Below, piece after piece: positions 8,286 through 18,165 of a stretch of DNA of 64,000 nt. The notes below the pieces were generated by a model. It did no database searches and was not told the DNA's origin. It saw nothing but the letters and a program-made list of their open reading frames with translations. The DNA comes from Coriobacteriaceae bacterium (GTDB lineage Bacteria > Actinomycetota > Coriobacteriia > Coriobacteriales > Coriobacteriaceae): positions 2,108,001-2,172,000 of the forward strand of contig DAJPFV010000001.1 of the NCBI GenBank assembly GCA_025993015.1. The letters are read 5' to 3'. Both the position numbers and the translations under genes were made by a program. How positions within the stretch are numbered: the first letter of the stretch is position 1; every line of letters starts with the position of its first letter.

Positions 8286-9215
8286 ATGAAAATTCCCGTA
8301 GATAAGCTGACCCGCGCTTTTAAGATGGGCGCGTCCGTTAAGAAGGATTCCGATACGCCGGTACGCGTCTCGGTCTATCTGGATTCGTCCGCTTCGCGCT
8401 TTCTGGCCGAGACGGTGCGTGACGCCTTTGTGCCGCAGATGACCTCGGGCATTGTGCGCGTCGAGCGCCTGGGGGAGGAGCGAATTGCTCCAAAGACCGA
8501 TACCGATGTGGTACTGGTACTCTCGTGTGGTTCCGACCGTTTGGAGAGTGCCGTGCAGGAGCTCGTGATCGCCGGTGCGCCCGTGTGCGTGCTTGCCGAG
8601 TCTGCTGTGGAGGTGCCGTTTATCGAGGAGTCCACGCCCATGCTCGGCGTGGTAGCGGCAACCGATAAGACGTATCTGCTCGAGACGCTTGCCCGCTGGA
8701 TTCTCGATCGCACCGACAAGGAAACGGCTTTTGCGGCGAACTTTGCCTTCATGCGCATCGCGGCGGCCAATCGTATCATCACCTCGTGCGCGCTCACCAA
8801 TATGGCGACCGGTGCGCTGGTGTTTTTGCCGGGCGCCGATTATCCCGTTATGGCGCTGGCGCAGGTGGGCATGCTCTTTGAGCTCGCTGCCGTCTTTGGA
8901 CGCGGCATTAAGCCTGAGCGCGGCTACGAGGTCGCGGGCGTGCTTGCCGGCGGTCTTGTGATCCGCGCGGTCACCCGCGCACTCGTCAAGCAGACGCCGC
9001 ATATTGGGTTTGTCGTCAAGGCGCTCACTGCTGCCGCGGGCACCTACGGCATGGGCCGTGCGCTCGTTTCGCTCTACGAGCGCGATGTCGACTACAGCCG
9101 TGCCAACGAGGTGGTCACTGCCACGTTCTCCCGCGTTCGCGATCTGGTGACTACGGTCGCGGGCACTACCCGTCCTATGGCGTCCTATCAGGACGCATCA
9201 GATCTCGCTGCTTAG
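8286..9215 (+). CDS. DUF697-type membrane protein
   Basis: A 309-residue protein. Residues 1-130 look like a Rossmann-like domain without a P-loop (VRVSVYLDSSASRFLAETV, DVVLVLSCGSDRL). Residues about 160-265 contain hydrophobic helices with the DUF697 pattern seen in YcjF-like proteins (AANRIITSCALTNMATGA, VMALAQVGMLFELAAVFGRG). DUF697 proteins are often joined to small GTPase domains, but none is present here. It follows rodA by 18 bp and precedes the radical SAM pair by 10 bp, so it is probably co-transcribed with the rod genes. Molecular function is unknown. Confidence 0.75.
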   Translation: MKIPVDKLTRAFKMGASVKKDSDTPVRVSVYLDSSASRFLAETVRDAFVPQMTSGIVRVERLGEERIAPKTDTDVVLVLSCGSDRLESAVQELVIAGAPVCVLAESAVEVPFIEESTPMLGVVAATDKTYLLETLARWILDRTDKETAFAANFAFMRIAAANRIITSCALTNMATGALVFLPGADYPVMALAQVGMLFELAAVFGRGIKPERGYEVAGVLAGGLVIRAVTRALVKQTPHIGFVVKALTAAAGTYGMGRALVSLYERDVDYSRANEVVTATFSRVRDLVTTVAGTTRPMASYQDASDLAA

Positions 9216-9225
9216 GGGTTTTCCG

Positions 9226-11103
9226 TTGCGCGTTGCATACCAAGACTGTTTTCATTTAATTGAGCCGTTGCTCGCCAAGGTCGAGAAGCCGAGTCGCTAT
9301 ATCGATCACGAGTGGGGCACGCTTTCCAAGGCCGATGCCGACTACCGTTGCTGCCTGATCTATCCGGATGTGTACGAGGTCGGTCTGCCCAACCAGGGTA
9401 TCGCCATTCTCTACAACATCCTTAACCAGGCCGAGGGCATCTCCTGCGAGCGTGGCTATGTGCCGTGGCCCGATATGGGTGACGCTATGCGCGAGGCGGG
9501 CATTCCGCTGCTCTCGCTCGAGGGTGCAGCGCCGGTCGCTTCGTTTGATATCGTCGGTCTGCATGTGCCGCACGAGATGGCGGTGACGAACTTCCTCGAG
9601 GCACTCGACCTCGCTGGCATTCCGCTGTTGGCGGCCGACCGAGGTGAAGACGACCCCATTATCATCGCCGGCGGTCCCTCGGTGTACAACCCCGAGCCGT
9701 ACGCGGCCTTTTTCGATGCCATCCTCATCGGTGAGGGCGAGGAATCGCTGCTCGAGACCTGCCAGCTGCATCGCCGCCTGCGTGACGAAGGGGTCCCGCG
9801 CGCGCAGATTGTCGAGCAGCTTGCATCCATTGCCGGCAACTACGTGCCGTCGCTCTATGAGGTTCGTCACGACGAGCCCTGCTCGCCGCATGGCTACACC
9901 GTGCCGTGTGAGGGCAAGGATGCGCCGACCGTGGTCTACAAGCGCGTCGTCGAGGATTTCGGCGCCACGAATCCGCTGTCGCAGTCGTGCGTGCCCTATG
10001 CGCAGCTGGTTCACGACCGCCTGTCTATCGAGATCCTGCGCGGCTGCGCCCGCGGCTGTCGTTTTTGTCAGGCCGGCATGACGTATCGCCCGGTGCGCGA
10101 GCGCTCGGCCGACCAGATCGTCTCGTCGGTGATTCAGGGTCTGGAAAAGACCGGCTATGACGAGGTGTCGCTGACCTCGCTCTCCACGACCGACCACTCC
10201 TGCATTCGCGACGTGCTCGGCAGGCTCAACCGTCGCCTGGAGGATACGGGTATTCGCGTGTCTATTCCGTCGCAGCGCCTGGATTCGTTTGGCGTGGATA
10301 TGGCCGAGTCGGTCGCCGGCGAAAAGAAGGGCGGCCTGACGTTCGCGCCCGAGGCCGGCAGCCAGCGCATGCGCGACATCATTAACAAGAACGTGACCGA
10401 GGAGGACCTGGACCGTGCGGCCAAGGCGGCCTTCGAGGCCGGCTGGAACCGCATGAAGCTTTATTTCATGATGGGTCTTCCCGGTGAGCGTGACGAGGAC
10501 ATCGTGGCCATCGCCAACTTGGCCGATCACGTGCTGGAACTTGGTCGTTCCGTGGTGCCCAAGGCGCGCCGCGGCTCCATCTCGGTGTCCATCTCGGTTT
10601 CGGTGTTTATCCCCAAGGCAGCAACGCCGTTCCAGTGGTGCCCGCAGCTCGACTACGACGACGTCAAGCGTCGCCAAAAGCTGCTCATCACGAGCGTGCG
10701 CAACCGCGCCGTACGCGTGCATTACCACGATGCCGAGACCTCGCTCGTCGAGGCCGCGCTGTCCCGCGCCGGTCGCGACATGACGCCCGTCATCATCGAT
10801 GCTTGGCGCGCTGGCTCTCGCTTTGACGCCTGGGTAGAGCATTTCTCGCTCGATTACTGGAAGGAGGCTGCTGCCAAAAACGGCATCGACCTCAATGAGC
10901 TTGTGCACCTGCCCTACGAGTTGGACTGGCGCCTGCCGTGGGAGCATGTGAGTCCCGGCTGCACGCGCGGCTTCCTCGAGCGCGAGTACCGTCGCTCGCT
11001 CGAGGGTGTCACGACTCCCGACTGCACCCGCACGTCGTGCACCGGCTGCGGGATCTGCCCCACGCTCCACGCCAAGAATGTATTGATGGGTGATCGCGCA
11101 TGA
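9226..11103 (+). CDS. TIGR03960-type B12-binding radical SAM protein
   Basis: A 625-residue radical SAM protein. An N-terminal B12-binding-like domain (about 50-220, including IIIAGGPSVYNPEPYAAFFD and ILIGEGEESLLE) leads to the radical SAM core with the [4Fe-4S] motif CARGCRFC (about 274-281), then SLTSLSTTDHS and FAPEAGSQRMRD. The C-terminus holds further cysteines (CTRTSCTGCGICP) that could bind a second cluster. The start is TTG 9226. It overlaps the next gene by 4 bp (ATGA), and these two proteins are fused or adjacent in many bacteria. The substrate is not known to me. Confidence 0.88.
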   Translation: MRVAYQDCFHLIEPLLAKVEKPSRYIDHEWGTLSKADADYRCCLIYPDVYEVGLPNQGIAILYNILNQAEGISCERGYVPWPDMGDAMREAGIPLLSLEGAAPVASFDIVGLHVPHEMAVTNFLEALDLAGIPLLAADRGEDDPIIIAGGPSVYNPEPYAAFFDAILIGEGEESLLETCQLHRRLRDEGVPRAQIVEQLASIAGNYVPSLYEVRHDEPCSPHGYTVPCEGKDAPTVVYKRVVEDFGATNPLSQSCVPYAQLVHDRLSIEILRGCARGCRFCQAGMTYRPVRERSADQIVSSVIQGLEKTGYDEVSLTSLSTTDHSCIRDVLGRLNRRLEDTGIRVSIPSQRLDSFGVDMAESVAGEKKGGLTFAPEAGSQRMRDIINKNVTEEDLDRAAKAAFEAGWNRMKLYFMMGLPGERDEDIVAIANLADHVLELGRSVVPKARRGSISVSISVSVFIPKAATPFQWCPQLDYDDVKRRQKLLITSVRNRAVRVHYHDAETSLVEAALSRAGRDMTPVIIDAWRAGSRFDAWVEHFSLDYWKEAAAKNGIDLNELVHLPYELDWRLPWEHVSPGCTRGFLEREYRRSLEGVTTPDCTRTSCTGCGICPTLHAKNVLMGDRA

Positions 11104-11912
11104 GTGAGCGCCTGACCGACAACCCCTCGCTCTTTAGACTTCGTGTTCGCTATGGCAAGCGCGATCGCCTTAAGTACCTGGGCCATCTCGAAGTGATCCA
11201 TACCATTGAGCGCATCGTGCGCCGTGCGGGACTTCCCTATGCCGTCACGCAGGGCTTTTCTCCGCACATGCGCGTGGGCTTCTCTTCGGCGCTACCGGTG
11301 GGTACGTCGTCGACCTGCGAGTGGTATGACCTGTTTATGACCGAGTTCGTGGCGCTCGACGAGGCGTTTGGGCGCCTGGCTGCGGCGTCCCCGGCCGATC
11401 TGGCGCCCATCGAGGCGGCGTACATCGACGTGCGCACGCCGGCGTTGACGGCGCAGCTCACGCGCCTGTCGTATCGCATCGACCTGCACTTGGATCCCGA
11501 GGCGCCCGTAAGCGCCGACGAGGTGCGTCGTGCGCTCGACACGCTGCGCGCGGGCAATGGCATCGACTACGCGCGCGGAAAAAAGAGCAAGCGCTTGGAT
11601 TTGGATCACACGCTCGTGGGCTATGAGCTCACGGCGGGGGAGCGCCCGGACCATTTGGTGCTCATGCTCGACACCCATGCCGACAACGAGGGCTCCATGC
11701 GTCCGGAAATTTTGCTTTCCGCTGCTGATGTTTTGTTGCAGGGCTTGACCCCGGGCGTGGATGCACCTATTGTTTCCACCGGTATGCAAGACCTCGTGAC
11801 CATCTGCTCCTACGATGTCGAGCGTCAGAATCAAGCATGCGAGGACGACGAGGGCCGACTCGTCAGCCCCATACCTGTGCGAACTTGTGGATTTGCTCCA
11901 CATACTCGTTGA
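11100..11912 (+). CDS. TIGR03936-type radical SAM-associated protein (DUF2344)
   Basis: A 270-residue partner of the preceding radical SAM enzyme. The N-terminus has the family pattern LRVRYGKRDRLKYLGHLEV and FSPHMRVGFSSALPVGTSS. The start ATG 11100 overlaps the stop of the radical SAM gene, so translation is coupled. In many Gram-positive genomes the next gene would be an RNase E/G; here rplU follows directly, and its promoter overlaps the 3' end of this gene. Biochemical role unknown. Confidence 0.85.
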   Translation: MSERLTDNPSLFRLRVRYGKRDRLKYLGHLEVIHTIERIVRRAGLPYAVTQGFSPHMRVGFSSALPVGTSSTCEWYDLFMTEFVALDEAFGRLAAASPADLAPIEAAYIDVRTPALTAQLTRLSYRIDLHLDPEAPVSADEVRRALDTLRAGNGIDYARGKKSKRLDLDHTLVGYELTAGERPDHLVLMLDTHADNEGSMRPEILLSAADVLLQGLTPGVDAPIVSTGMQDLVTICSYDVERQNQACEDDEGRLVSPIPVRTCGFAPHTR

Positions 11913-11937
11913 CGGGGGTATTTTCGCCTGCTACTAT
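11909..11937 (+). promoter_or_regulatory. rplU promoter
   Basis: TTGACG at 11909-11914 and TACTAT at 11932-11937 are 17 bp apart, with TGC immediately before the -10. It is one of the best promoter matches in the window and gives a short leader before rplU. Confidence 0.75.
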
Positions 11938-11979
11938 ATTCGGCTGTTGCACTAACTGATGCATGAAGGGCAAGTAAAC

Positions 11980-12354
11980 ATGTACGCAATCGTTAACACG
12001 GGCGGCAAGCAGTACAAGGTCGCCACCGACGATGTCATCACCGTCGAGAAGATCGAGGGCAATGAGGGCGACAAGGTCACCCTGCCGGTTATCTTCCTCA
12101 ACGATGGTAAGAAGATCGTCACCGATCCCGACAAGCTGGCCAAGGCCAAGGTTACCGCTCAGATCGTTGAGCAGTTCAAGGGCGAGAAGCAGCTGGTCTT
12201 CAAGTTCCACAAGCGCAAGCGCTATCGTCGTCTGAAGGGTCACCGTCAGCAGCTCACCAAGCTGAAGATCGTGAAGGTTCAGGCTACCTCCCGCGCCAAG
12301 AAGGCTGTCAAGGCAGAGGCTGAGGCTGTTGCCGAGGCTCCCGTCGCCGAGTAG
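11980..12354 (+). CDS. rplU: 50S ribosomal protein L21
   Basis: L21 binds 23S rRNA in the large subunit. The 124-residue product begins MYAIVNTGGKQYKVATDD, the conserved N-terminus, which is why ATG 11980 is preferred over the in-frame ATG at 11959. The RNA-binding region FKFHKRKRYRRLKGHRQQ (about 80-97) is intact. The C-terminus has an Ala/Glu-rich extension of about 20 residues beyond the usual end. rpmA follows after 33 bp with no gene between them; the Prp-type protease gene that sits there in Firmicutes is absent, consistent with L27 lacking a cleavable N-terminus. Confidence 0.97.
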   Translation: MYAIVNTGGKQYKVATDDVITVEKIEGNEGDKVTLPVIFLNDGKKIVTDPDKLAKAKVTAQIVEQFKGEKQLVFKFHKRKRYRRLKGHRQQLTKLKIVKVQATSRAKKAVKAEAEAVAEAPVAE

Positions 12355-12387
12355 ATTACACTCGTAACGAAAGAGTAGGTATACACA

Positions 12388-12645
12388 ATGGCACACAAAA
12401 AAGGACTCGGTTCCTCCCGTAATGGCCGTGACTCCCGCGGTCAGCGCCTTGGCACGAAGCGCTATGCCGGCCAGACGGTAACCACGGGCACGATTCTCGT
12501 CCGTCAGCACGGCACGCACATCCACCCGGGTGAGAACGTTGGCCGTGGTAAGGACGACACGCTGTTCGCGCTGGTCGACGGTACCGTTGAGTTCCACAAG
12601 GGTATCAAGCACAGGGTCAGCGTACGCCCGCTCGCGAACGCGTAA
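12388..12645 (+). CDS. rpmA: 50S ribosomal protein L27
   Basis: L27 reaches into the peptidyl-transferase centre with its N-terminal arm. The 85-residue product starts [18 protein letters not shown], so the mature arm is encoded directly and no Firmicutes-type leader peptide needs to be removed. The motif [21 protein letters not shown] is recognisable in parts along residues 29-49. It is the second gene of the rplU-rpmA transcript, which ends at the strong terminator 12671-12715. Confidence 0.97.
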   Translation: MAHKKGLGSSRNGRDSRGQRLGTKRYAGQTVTTGTILVRQHGTHIHPGENVGRGKDDTLFALVDGTVEFHKGIKHRVSVRPLANA

Positions 12646-12670
12646 TTCACCCTTCATAGAGCACATATGT

Positions 12671-12715
12671 GGGAGGCACTTGAGTTTTAGGATTCAAGGG
12701 TCTCCCTCTTTTTTG
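12671..12715 (+). terminator. rplU-rpmA intrinsic terminator
   Basis: GGGAGGCACTTGA pairs with TTCAAGGGTCTCCC with one mismatch and one G-U pair, followed by TCTTTTTT. It ends just before the obgE ribosome binding site, so obgE depends on read-through or on a promoter not resolved here. Confidence 0.85.
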
Positions 12716-12718
12716 TAG

Positions 12719-14197
<1,479 letters not shown>

Positions 14198-14200
14198 GCC

Positions 14201-14878
14201 ATGTCGCTGCGCGGTGGAATCGGTCTGCCCGAGCTTCCTCTAGAGGACGGGCAGGAGTTTAGGCTCGGCATTATGGGTGGCACCTTTGATCCCATCCATT
14301 ACGGGCACCTGGTGACCGCCGAGCAGGCGCGCGAGTCGCTCGACTTGGACGCTGTGCTCTTTATGCCGGCAGGGTCTCCCGCCTTTAAGCTTGACAAGCC
14401 GGTGACGCCTGCCGAGGACCGTTATGCCATGACGGTCCTCGCCACCGCCGCGAACCCGGCCTTTTTGGCGAGCCGGTTCGAGATCGACCGCCCGGGCGTA
14501 ACCTATACGGCCGATACGCTTCATGCCCTTCGCGACTTTTACCCGCCGCAGGTAAAGCTCTACTTTATTACGGGCGCCGACGCGATTATCGATATCGTGA
14601 CCTGGCATGATGCCGAACGAATCGCTGAGCTTGCTACCTTTATTGCGGCGACGCGACCGGGCTTTGATATCGATACGGCGCGTGCCCGAATCAAAGAGTC
14701 GGGGCTGCCGTTCGACGTGCGCTATATTCAGATTCCGGCGCTGGCGATCAGCTCGACGAACATTCGTAAGCGAGTTGCCCGCGGCATGAGCGTGCGCTAT
14801 CTTACGAGCGAGTCCGTGCTTGGCTACATTCGCAAACGCAGGCTATATGCCGATTTGGGCCAAGAAGATTTTGAGTGA
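14201..14878 (+). CDS. nadD: Nicotinate-nucleotide adenylyltransferase
   Basis: NadD transfers AMP from ATP to nicotinate mononucleotide, the shared step of de novo and salvage NAD synthesis. The 225-residue product has the nucleotidyltransferase signature GIMGGTFDPIHYGHL (about 24-38) and the second motif ISSTNIRKRVARG near the C-terminus. A 20-residue N-terminal arm precedes the core. It starts 3 bp after obgE and is followed after 12 bp by yqeK; nadD-yqeK-rsfS is a common order. Confidence 0.95.
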   Translation: MSLRGGIGLPELPLEDGQEFRLGIMGGTFDPIHYGHLVTAEQARESLDLDAVLFMPAGSPAFKLDKPVTPAEDRYAMTVLATAANPAFLASRFEIDRPGVTYTADTLHALRDFYPPQVKLYFITGADAIIDIVTWHDAERIAELATFIAATRPGFDIDTARARIKESGLPFDVRYIQIPALAISSTNIRKRVARGMSVRYLTSESVLGYIRKRRLYADLGQEDFE

Positions 14879-14890
14879 TGGGGGTCTACG

Positions 14891-15499
14891 TTGTCGGTAG
14901 AGGATCAGTTTGAGGGCGATGAGCGCGCACTGCTCAAGCGCATTCAAGAACTGCTCGATGTTCGCATGAAGGATAAGCGCAAGCGCTATGTGCATTCGCT
15001 GGGTGTTGCCGAGACCGCACTTCATCTGGCCGAGGTATACGGTGTCGACCGCTTTGATGCCGCCGCCGCCGGCCTGATTCACGACTGGGACAAGGTACTC
15101 TCCGACGACGAGCTGGTCACGCGCGCTCTGCATTACGGCATTAAGATTGCCGGCTCTCCGTCTGCCGCGACGCCGCTTTTGCATGGCCCGGTCGCCGCCT
15201 ATGAGCTTCCGCAGCTATTTCCCGAGCTGTCGCCGGCGGTCTTTCAGGCTGTCGACCGTCACACCGTGGGCGCCTGCGACATGACGCCGCTCGATATGGT
15301 GGTCTTTGTGGCCGATGCCATCGAGCCCAACCGCCATGGTGATTATGCCCACGCGCTGCGCAAGATGGTTGGGGAGTCGACACTTGACGAGTTGTTCTTC
15401 TCCTGTTTTGCGCAGGGTCTGGTCTACGTGATCCAGTCCGGGCGCTATCTTTATCCCACGGCTATTACGATTTACAACCATTACGCCCAGCTGCGCTAG
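14891..15499 (+). CDS. yqeK: YqeK-type HD-domain hydrolase (diadenosine tetraphosphatase family)
   Basis: A 202-residue HD-domain metal-dependent phosphohydrolase. Characterised YqeK proteins cleave Ap4A symmetrically to two ADP. The metal ligands are visible in order: VHSLGVAETALHLAE (His about 36), LIHDWDK (HD about 64-65), LLHGPVAAYELPQLF (His about 99) and VDRHTVG. The next gene helix FVADAIEPNR matches the family. The start is TTG 14891. It sits between nadD and rsfS, the usual neighbourhood. Confidence 0.9.
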   Translation: MSVEDQFEGDERALLKRIQELLDVRMKDKRKRYVHSLGVAETALHLAEVYGVDRFDAAAAGLIHDWDKVLSDDELVTRALHYGIKIAGSPSAATPLLHGPVAAYELPQLFPELSPAVFQAVDRHTVGACDMTPLDMVVFVADAIEPNRHGDYAHALRKMVGESTLDELFFSCFAQGLVYVIQSGRYLYPTAITIYNHYAQLR

Positions 15500-15526
15500 C
15501 TCGGGCTGTCTAGAAAGAGGTATTCC

Positions 15527-15982
15527 ATGGCCGACGAGACCATGACCGACGAGCAGATTCTTGAAGGTGTGGAGCACAAGAGCTTCGTTGCCACGTCCGA
15601 CCGTACCGCCGCTTCGCTGTCCGCGAGCGGTGTCGCAGCCGAGGATGTCGCCCGCGCCGCCGCGCAGGCCGCCTACGACAAGAAGGGCGAGGACGTGCAG
15701 GTGCTCGATCTGACCGAGCTCTCCGACGTGTGCGACTACTTTGTGCTCGCCACCGGTACCAATAACCGTCAGGTCGATTCTATCGTTGATGAGATCGAGG
15801 AGAAGGTCGCCGAGGCTTGCGGTGAGCACCCGTTCTCCATCGAGGGTCGCGAGCAGAAGACCTGGATGCTCGTGGACTACGGCTCGGTCGTCGTCCACGT
15901 CTTCACCCCCGAGGCACGCGACTTCTATCGTCTCGAGAAGCTCTGGGGCGACGCTCCCCAGCTCCCCCTCAACCTCCTCTAG
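15527..15982 (+). CDS. rsfS: Ribosomal silencing factor RsfS
   Basis: RsfS binds L14 on the 50S subunit and blocks subunit joining when nutrients are scarce. The core (about residues 45-145) carries VLDLTELSDVCDYFVLATGTNNRQVDSI-type sequence in pieces, WMLVDYGSVVVHVFTPEARDFYRLEKLWGD in pieces, and the family WGDAP end. The N-terminus is extended by about 35 residues (ADETMTDEQILEGVEH). ATG 15527 follows AAAGAGGTATTCC. It is the last gene of the obgE-nadD-yqeK-rsfS run and is followed by the terminator at 16027. Confidence 0.93.
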   Translation: MADETMTDEQILEGVEHKSFVATSDRTAASLSASGVAAEDVARAAAQAAYDKKGEDVQVLDLTELSDVCDYFVLATGTNNRQVDSIVDEIEEKVAEACGEHPFSIEGREQKTWMLVDYGSVVVHVFTPEARDFYRLEKLWGDAPQLPLNLL

Positions 15983-16026
15983 AGCTTTGCTTAGGCTGGG
16001 GCTTTTTTAACTACCCTTTACCGTTC

Positions 16027-16066
16027 GCCGGGCAGTTGCGGTTTTCCGCAGCTGCCCGGCTTTTTT
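16027..16066 (+). terminator. rsfS terminator
   Basis: GCCGGGCAG and CTGCCCGGC flank an inner TTGCGG/CCGCAG pairing, giving a long G/C-rich stem followed by six T. It lies between rsfS and the converging dinB gene. The preceding 15998-16016 also carries GGGGCTTTTTTAACTACCC, similar to part of the inverted repeat at 23998. Confidence 0.85.
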
Positions 16067-16076
16067 GCCTTAGGGA

Positions 16077-17330
16077 CTAATCGTTGAAGCGGGATTGGCG
16101 GCCGAAGGATAGGGCGGTGTCGCCGAATTTGTCTCGGACGGCGTCGATGGCGACGGAGAGGTCGCGTCGGTCGCTGGATTGGGCCCCGCGGTCATCGATC
16201 TCGCAGAACAGGTCGGTTTGGATGCCGCCTTGGTGGTCGAAGTCGCTCATGCCGATGCCCGCTAAGCGAACATGCATGCCTTCCTGCCAGATATTGTCGA
16301 GCAGCTCGAGCGCAACCGCCACGAAGATATTCTCATCGTCGGTCGGATGAGGCAGCCGGCGCTGTGCCGTACGCCCGCTGCCATACGAATACTTGAGCTT
16401 GAGCGTTACCGTGGCACCCGTCAGCCCCTGACGGCGCAGACGGCGTCCCACTGACTCTCCCAACAGCGCAATCGCCGCCTCAATATCCCCACGCTCAGTC
16501 AAATCTTTCGCAAAGGTGCGTTCATTGCTGACCGATTTGACCTCGCGCCCTTCATCGAGACTCGTGACTTCGGAGATTTCGAGTCCTAGCGCACGCTGGC
16601 GCATGCGTTTGCCGTTGACGCCAAAAATAGAGGCCAGTGTGGACTCGGGCGCGCGCGAAAGCTCGCCGAGGGTGTAGATGCGCATGCGGCGCAGTCGCTC
16701 CTCGGCCGAGCGTCCGATGCCGCTCATGGCAGATACCGGCAGCGCGGCCAAAAAGCGCTGCTCGGTTCCGGGGCGCACGATGGTCAGCCCAAACGGCTTA
16801 TCCCGCTCGCTTGCGATCTTTGCGACCGTCTTGTTGCAGCCCACGCCAATGGAGCAGGTCACTCCCAGCCCTGCCACGCGGTCGCTTATACGCCGCGCAA
16901 CCAGCAGCGGGTCTTCGGGCGCAAAGCGACCCGGTGTGATATCGATAAAGGCTTCGTCGATGGATACGCGCTCGACGCGCGGGGTCTCGTCGGCGAGAAT
17001 CGCCATGACCTGCGCGCTCACCTCGCGGTAGCGATCAAAGTGCCCGTGCGTCCAAATGGCTTTCGGGCACAAGCGCCGCGCTTCGGCCGAGGCCATGGCA
17101 GAGTGCACGCCAAAGCGACGTGCCTCATACGAACACGTGGACACGACGCCACGCGAATCGGCGTCTCCGCCCACGATGAGCGGCTTGCCGCGCCATTCGG
17201 GATGATCGAGCATCTCCACGCTCGCAAAAAACGCATCGAGGTCCATCAGGCCCACCGCTGGACCCGTCCAGGGAGGCGGCGTGACGCCCGTGGCATCCTC
17301 ATAACCGTATGTATGTTCGCGTCTTTCCAT
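16077..17330 (-). CDS. dinB: DNA polymerase IV (Y-family)
   Basis: Error-prone translesion polymerase. The 417-residue product contains the palm motifs LMDLDAFFASVE (about 28-39) and VSIDEAFIDI (about 121-130), the steric-gate region, the helix-hairpin-helix MSGIGRSAEERLRRM and a little-finger domain. The C-terminus (QTDLFCEIDDRG) resembles a weak clamp-binding QxDLF box. The ATG at 17330 has no Shine-Dalgarno sequence, and a TATACT -10 lies only 7 nt upstream, so the transcript may be leaderless. It is alone on the minus strand, converging with rsfS. Confidence 0.94.
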   Translation of the reverse strand: MERREHTYGYEDATGVTPPPWTGPAVGLMDLDAFFASVEMLDHPEWRGKPLIVGGDADSRGVVSTCSYEARRFGVHSAMASAEARRLCPKAIWTHGHFDRYREVSAQVMAILADETPRVERVSIDEAFIDITPGRFAPEDPLLVARRISDRVAGLGVTCSIGVGCNKTVAKIASERDKPFGLTIVRPGTEQRFLAALPVSAMSGIGRSAEERLRRMRIYTLGELSRAPESTLASIFGVNGKRMRQRALGLEISEVTSLDEGREVKSVSNERTFAKDLTERGDIEAAIALLGESVGRRLRRQGLTGATVTLKLKYSYGSGRTAQRRLPHPTDDENIFVAVALELLDNIWQEGMHVRLAGIGMSDFDHQGGIQTDLFCEIDDRGAQSSDRRDLSVAIDAVRDKFGDTALSFGRQSRFND

Positions 17331-17336
17331 GTCATG

Positions 17337-17342
17337 AGTATA
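17337..17342 (-). promoter_or_regulatory. possible dinB -10 element (leaderless)
   Basis: On the minus strand TATACT stands 6 bases before the ATG at 17330. Transcription would start at about the initiation codon. No clear -35 or SOS box is seen. Confidence 0.4.
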
Positions 17343-17446
17343 CCGCGCAGCTCATGTGGGGTGCGTGTATGTGCTTGCAAATCCCGAATTCTTGTCTAAG
17401 ATATGGATTTGCCCTCGACTACACCGAAGAAGTTGGTCTCACGGAC

Positions 17447-17475
17447 TTCACCTGCCCGCGTCGATGGCGTATTAT
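17447..17475 (+). promoter_or_regulatory. rpsP promoter candidate
   Basis: TTCACC at 17447-17452 and TATTAT at 17470-17475 are 17 bp apart, 57 bp before the rpsP start. A second candidate lies upstream (TTGCAA at 17375-17380, TAAGAT at 17397-17402, 16 bp spacer), which would give a leader of about 120 nt. Confidence 0.5.
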
Positions 17476-17531
17476 GTTCAACTGTTTGTTTGTAGTTGCA
17501 GCCTAAAGCTGCTTGGTTGGAGGAGTTTCCT

Positions 17532-17873
17532 TTGGCAGTCAAGATTCGCCTTGCTCGTCACGGCGCTAAGAAGCGTCCGTACTACCGTGTCGTCGTCGCC
17601 GATTCCCGCGCCCCGCGTGACGGTCGTATCATCGAGGAGGTTGGCCGCTACAACCCGATGACCGCCCCCAAGACCATCAACCTCGACCTCGAGAAGATCG
17701 CCGACTGGCAGTCCAAGGGCGCTCAGCTCACCGACGCCGTCGCTGCTCTGGTCAAGGCCGCCAACGAGGGCGAGAAGACCGAGACCGTCGTCAAGAAGTC
17801 CAAGAAGCAGCTCGCCAAAGAGGCCGAGGCCGCTAAGGCTGCCGCTGAGGCCGCTGAGGGCGCCGAGGAGTAA
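17532..17873 (+). CDS. rpsP: 30S ribosomal protein S16
   Basis: S16 stabilises 16S rRNA folding in the small-subunit body. The 113-residue product reads [18 protein letters not shown] at its start, the conserved N-terminus. TTG 17532 is chosen because GGAGGAG stands 7 bp before it; the frame stays open further upstream without a better site. The C-terminal 30 residues are a Lys/Ala/Glu-rich extension ([19 protein letters not shown]). It opens the rpsP-khpA-rimM-trmD-lepB run. Confidence 0.96.
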   Translation: MAVKIRLARHGAKKRPYYRVVVADSRAPRDGRIIEEVGRYNPMTAPKTINLDLEKIADWQSKGAQLTDAVAALVKAANEGEKTETVVKKSKKQLAKEAEAAKAAAEAAEGAEE

Positions 17874-17876
17874 ATC

Positions 17877-18161
17877 GTGCCTGAGGTTGACGCTGCACAG
17901 CTCGAGGGTGAGGCAATGCTCTCAGATCGCATCGCCGATCTCGTCGAATATCTCGTTGTTCAGATCGTCGACGACCCGGATTCCGTGAGCCTCGAGGTCA
18001 TCGATGGTGACGACGCCTCCACGATTGAGGTTTCGGTTGCCGAGGATGACGTCGCTAAGGTCATCGGCCGTCGTGGCCGTACCATCAAGGCCATTCGCAC
18101 GCTCGCCCGTGCACTGGCCGCTCGCCTCGACACTGCTGTCGAGGTAGAGGTTCTGGGCTAG
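17877..18161 (+). CDS. khpA: KH-domain RNA-binding protein KhpA
   Basis: A 94-residue single KH domain protein of the YlqC/KhpA family. The signature VAEDDVAKVIGRRGRTIKA (about 58-76) contains the GxxG RNA-binding loop. KhpA acts as a small RNA chaperone and in some Gram-positives is tied to cell elongation and division. The start is GTG 17877, 3 bp after rpsP; an in-frame ATG at 17916 would remove a 13-residue acidic arm. The rpsP-khpA-rimM-trmD order is common. Confidence 0.92.
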   Translation: MPEVDAAQLEGEAMLSDRIADLVEYLVVQIVDDPDSVSLEVIDGDDASTIEVSVAEDDVAKVIGRRGRTIKAIRTLARALAARLDTAVEVEVLG

Positions 18162-18165
18162 GACC

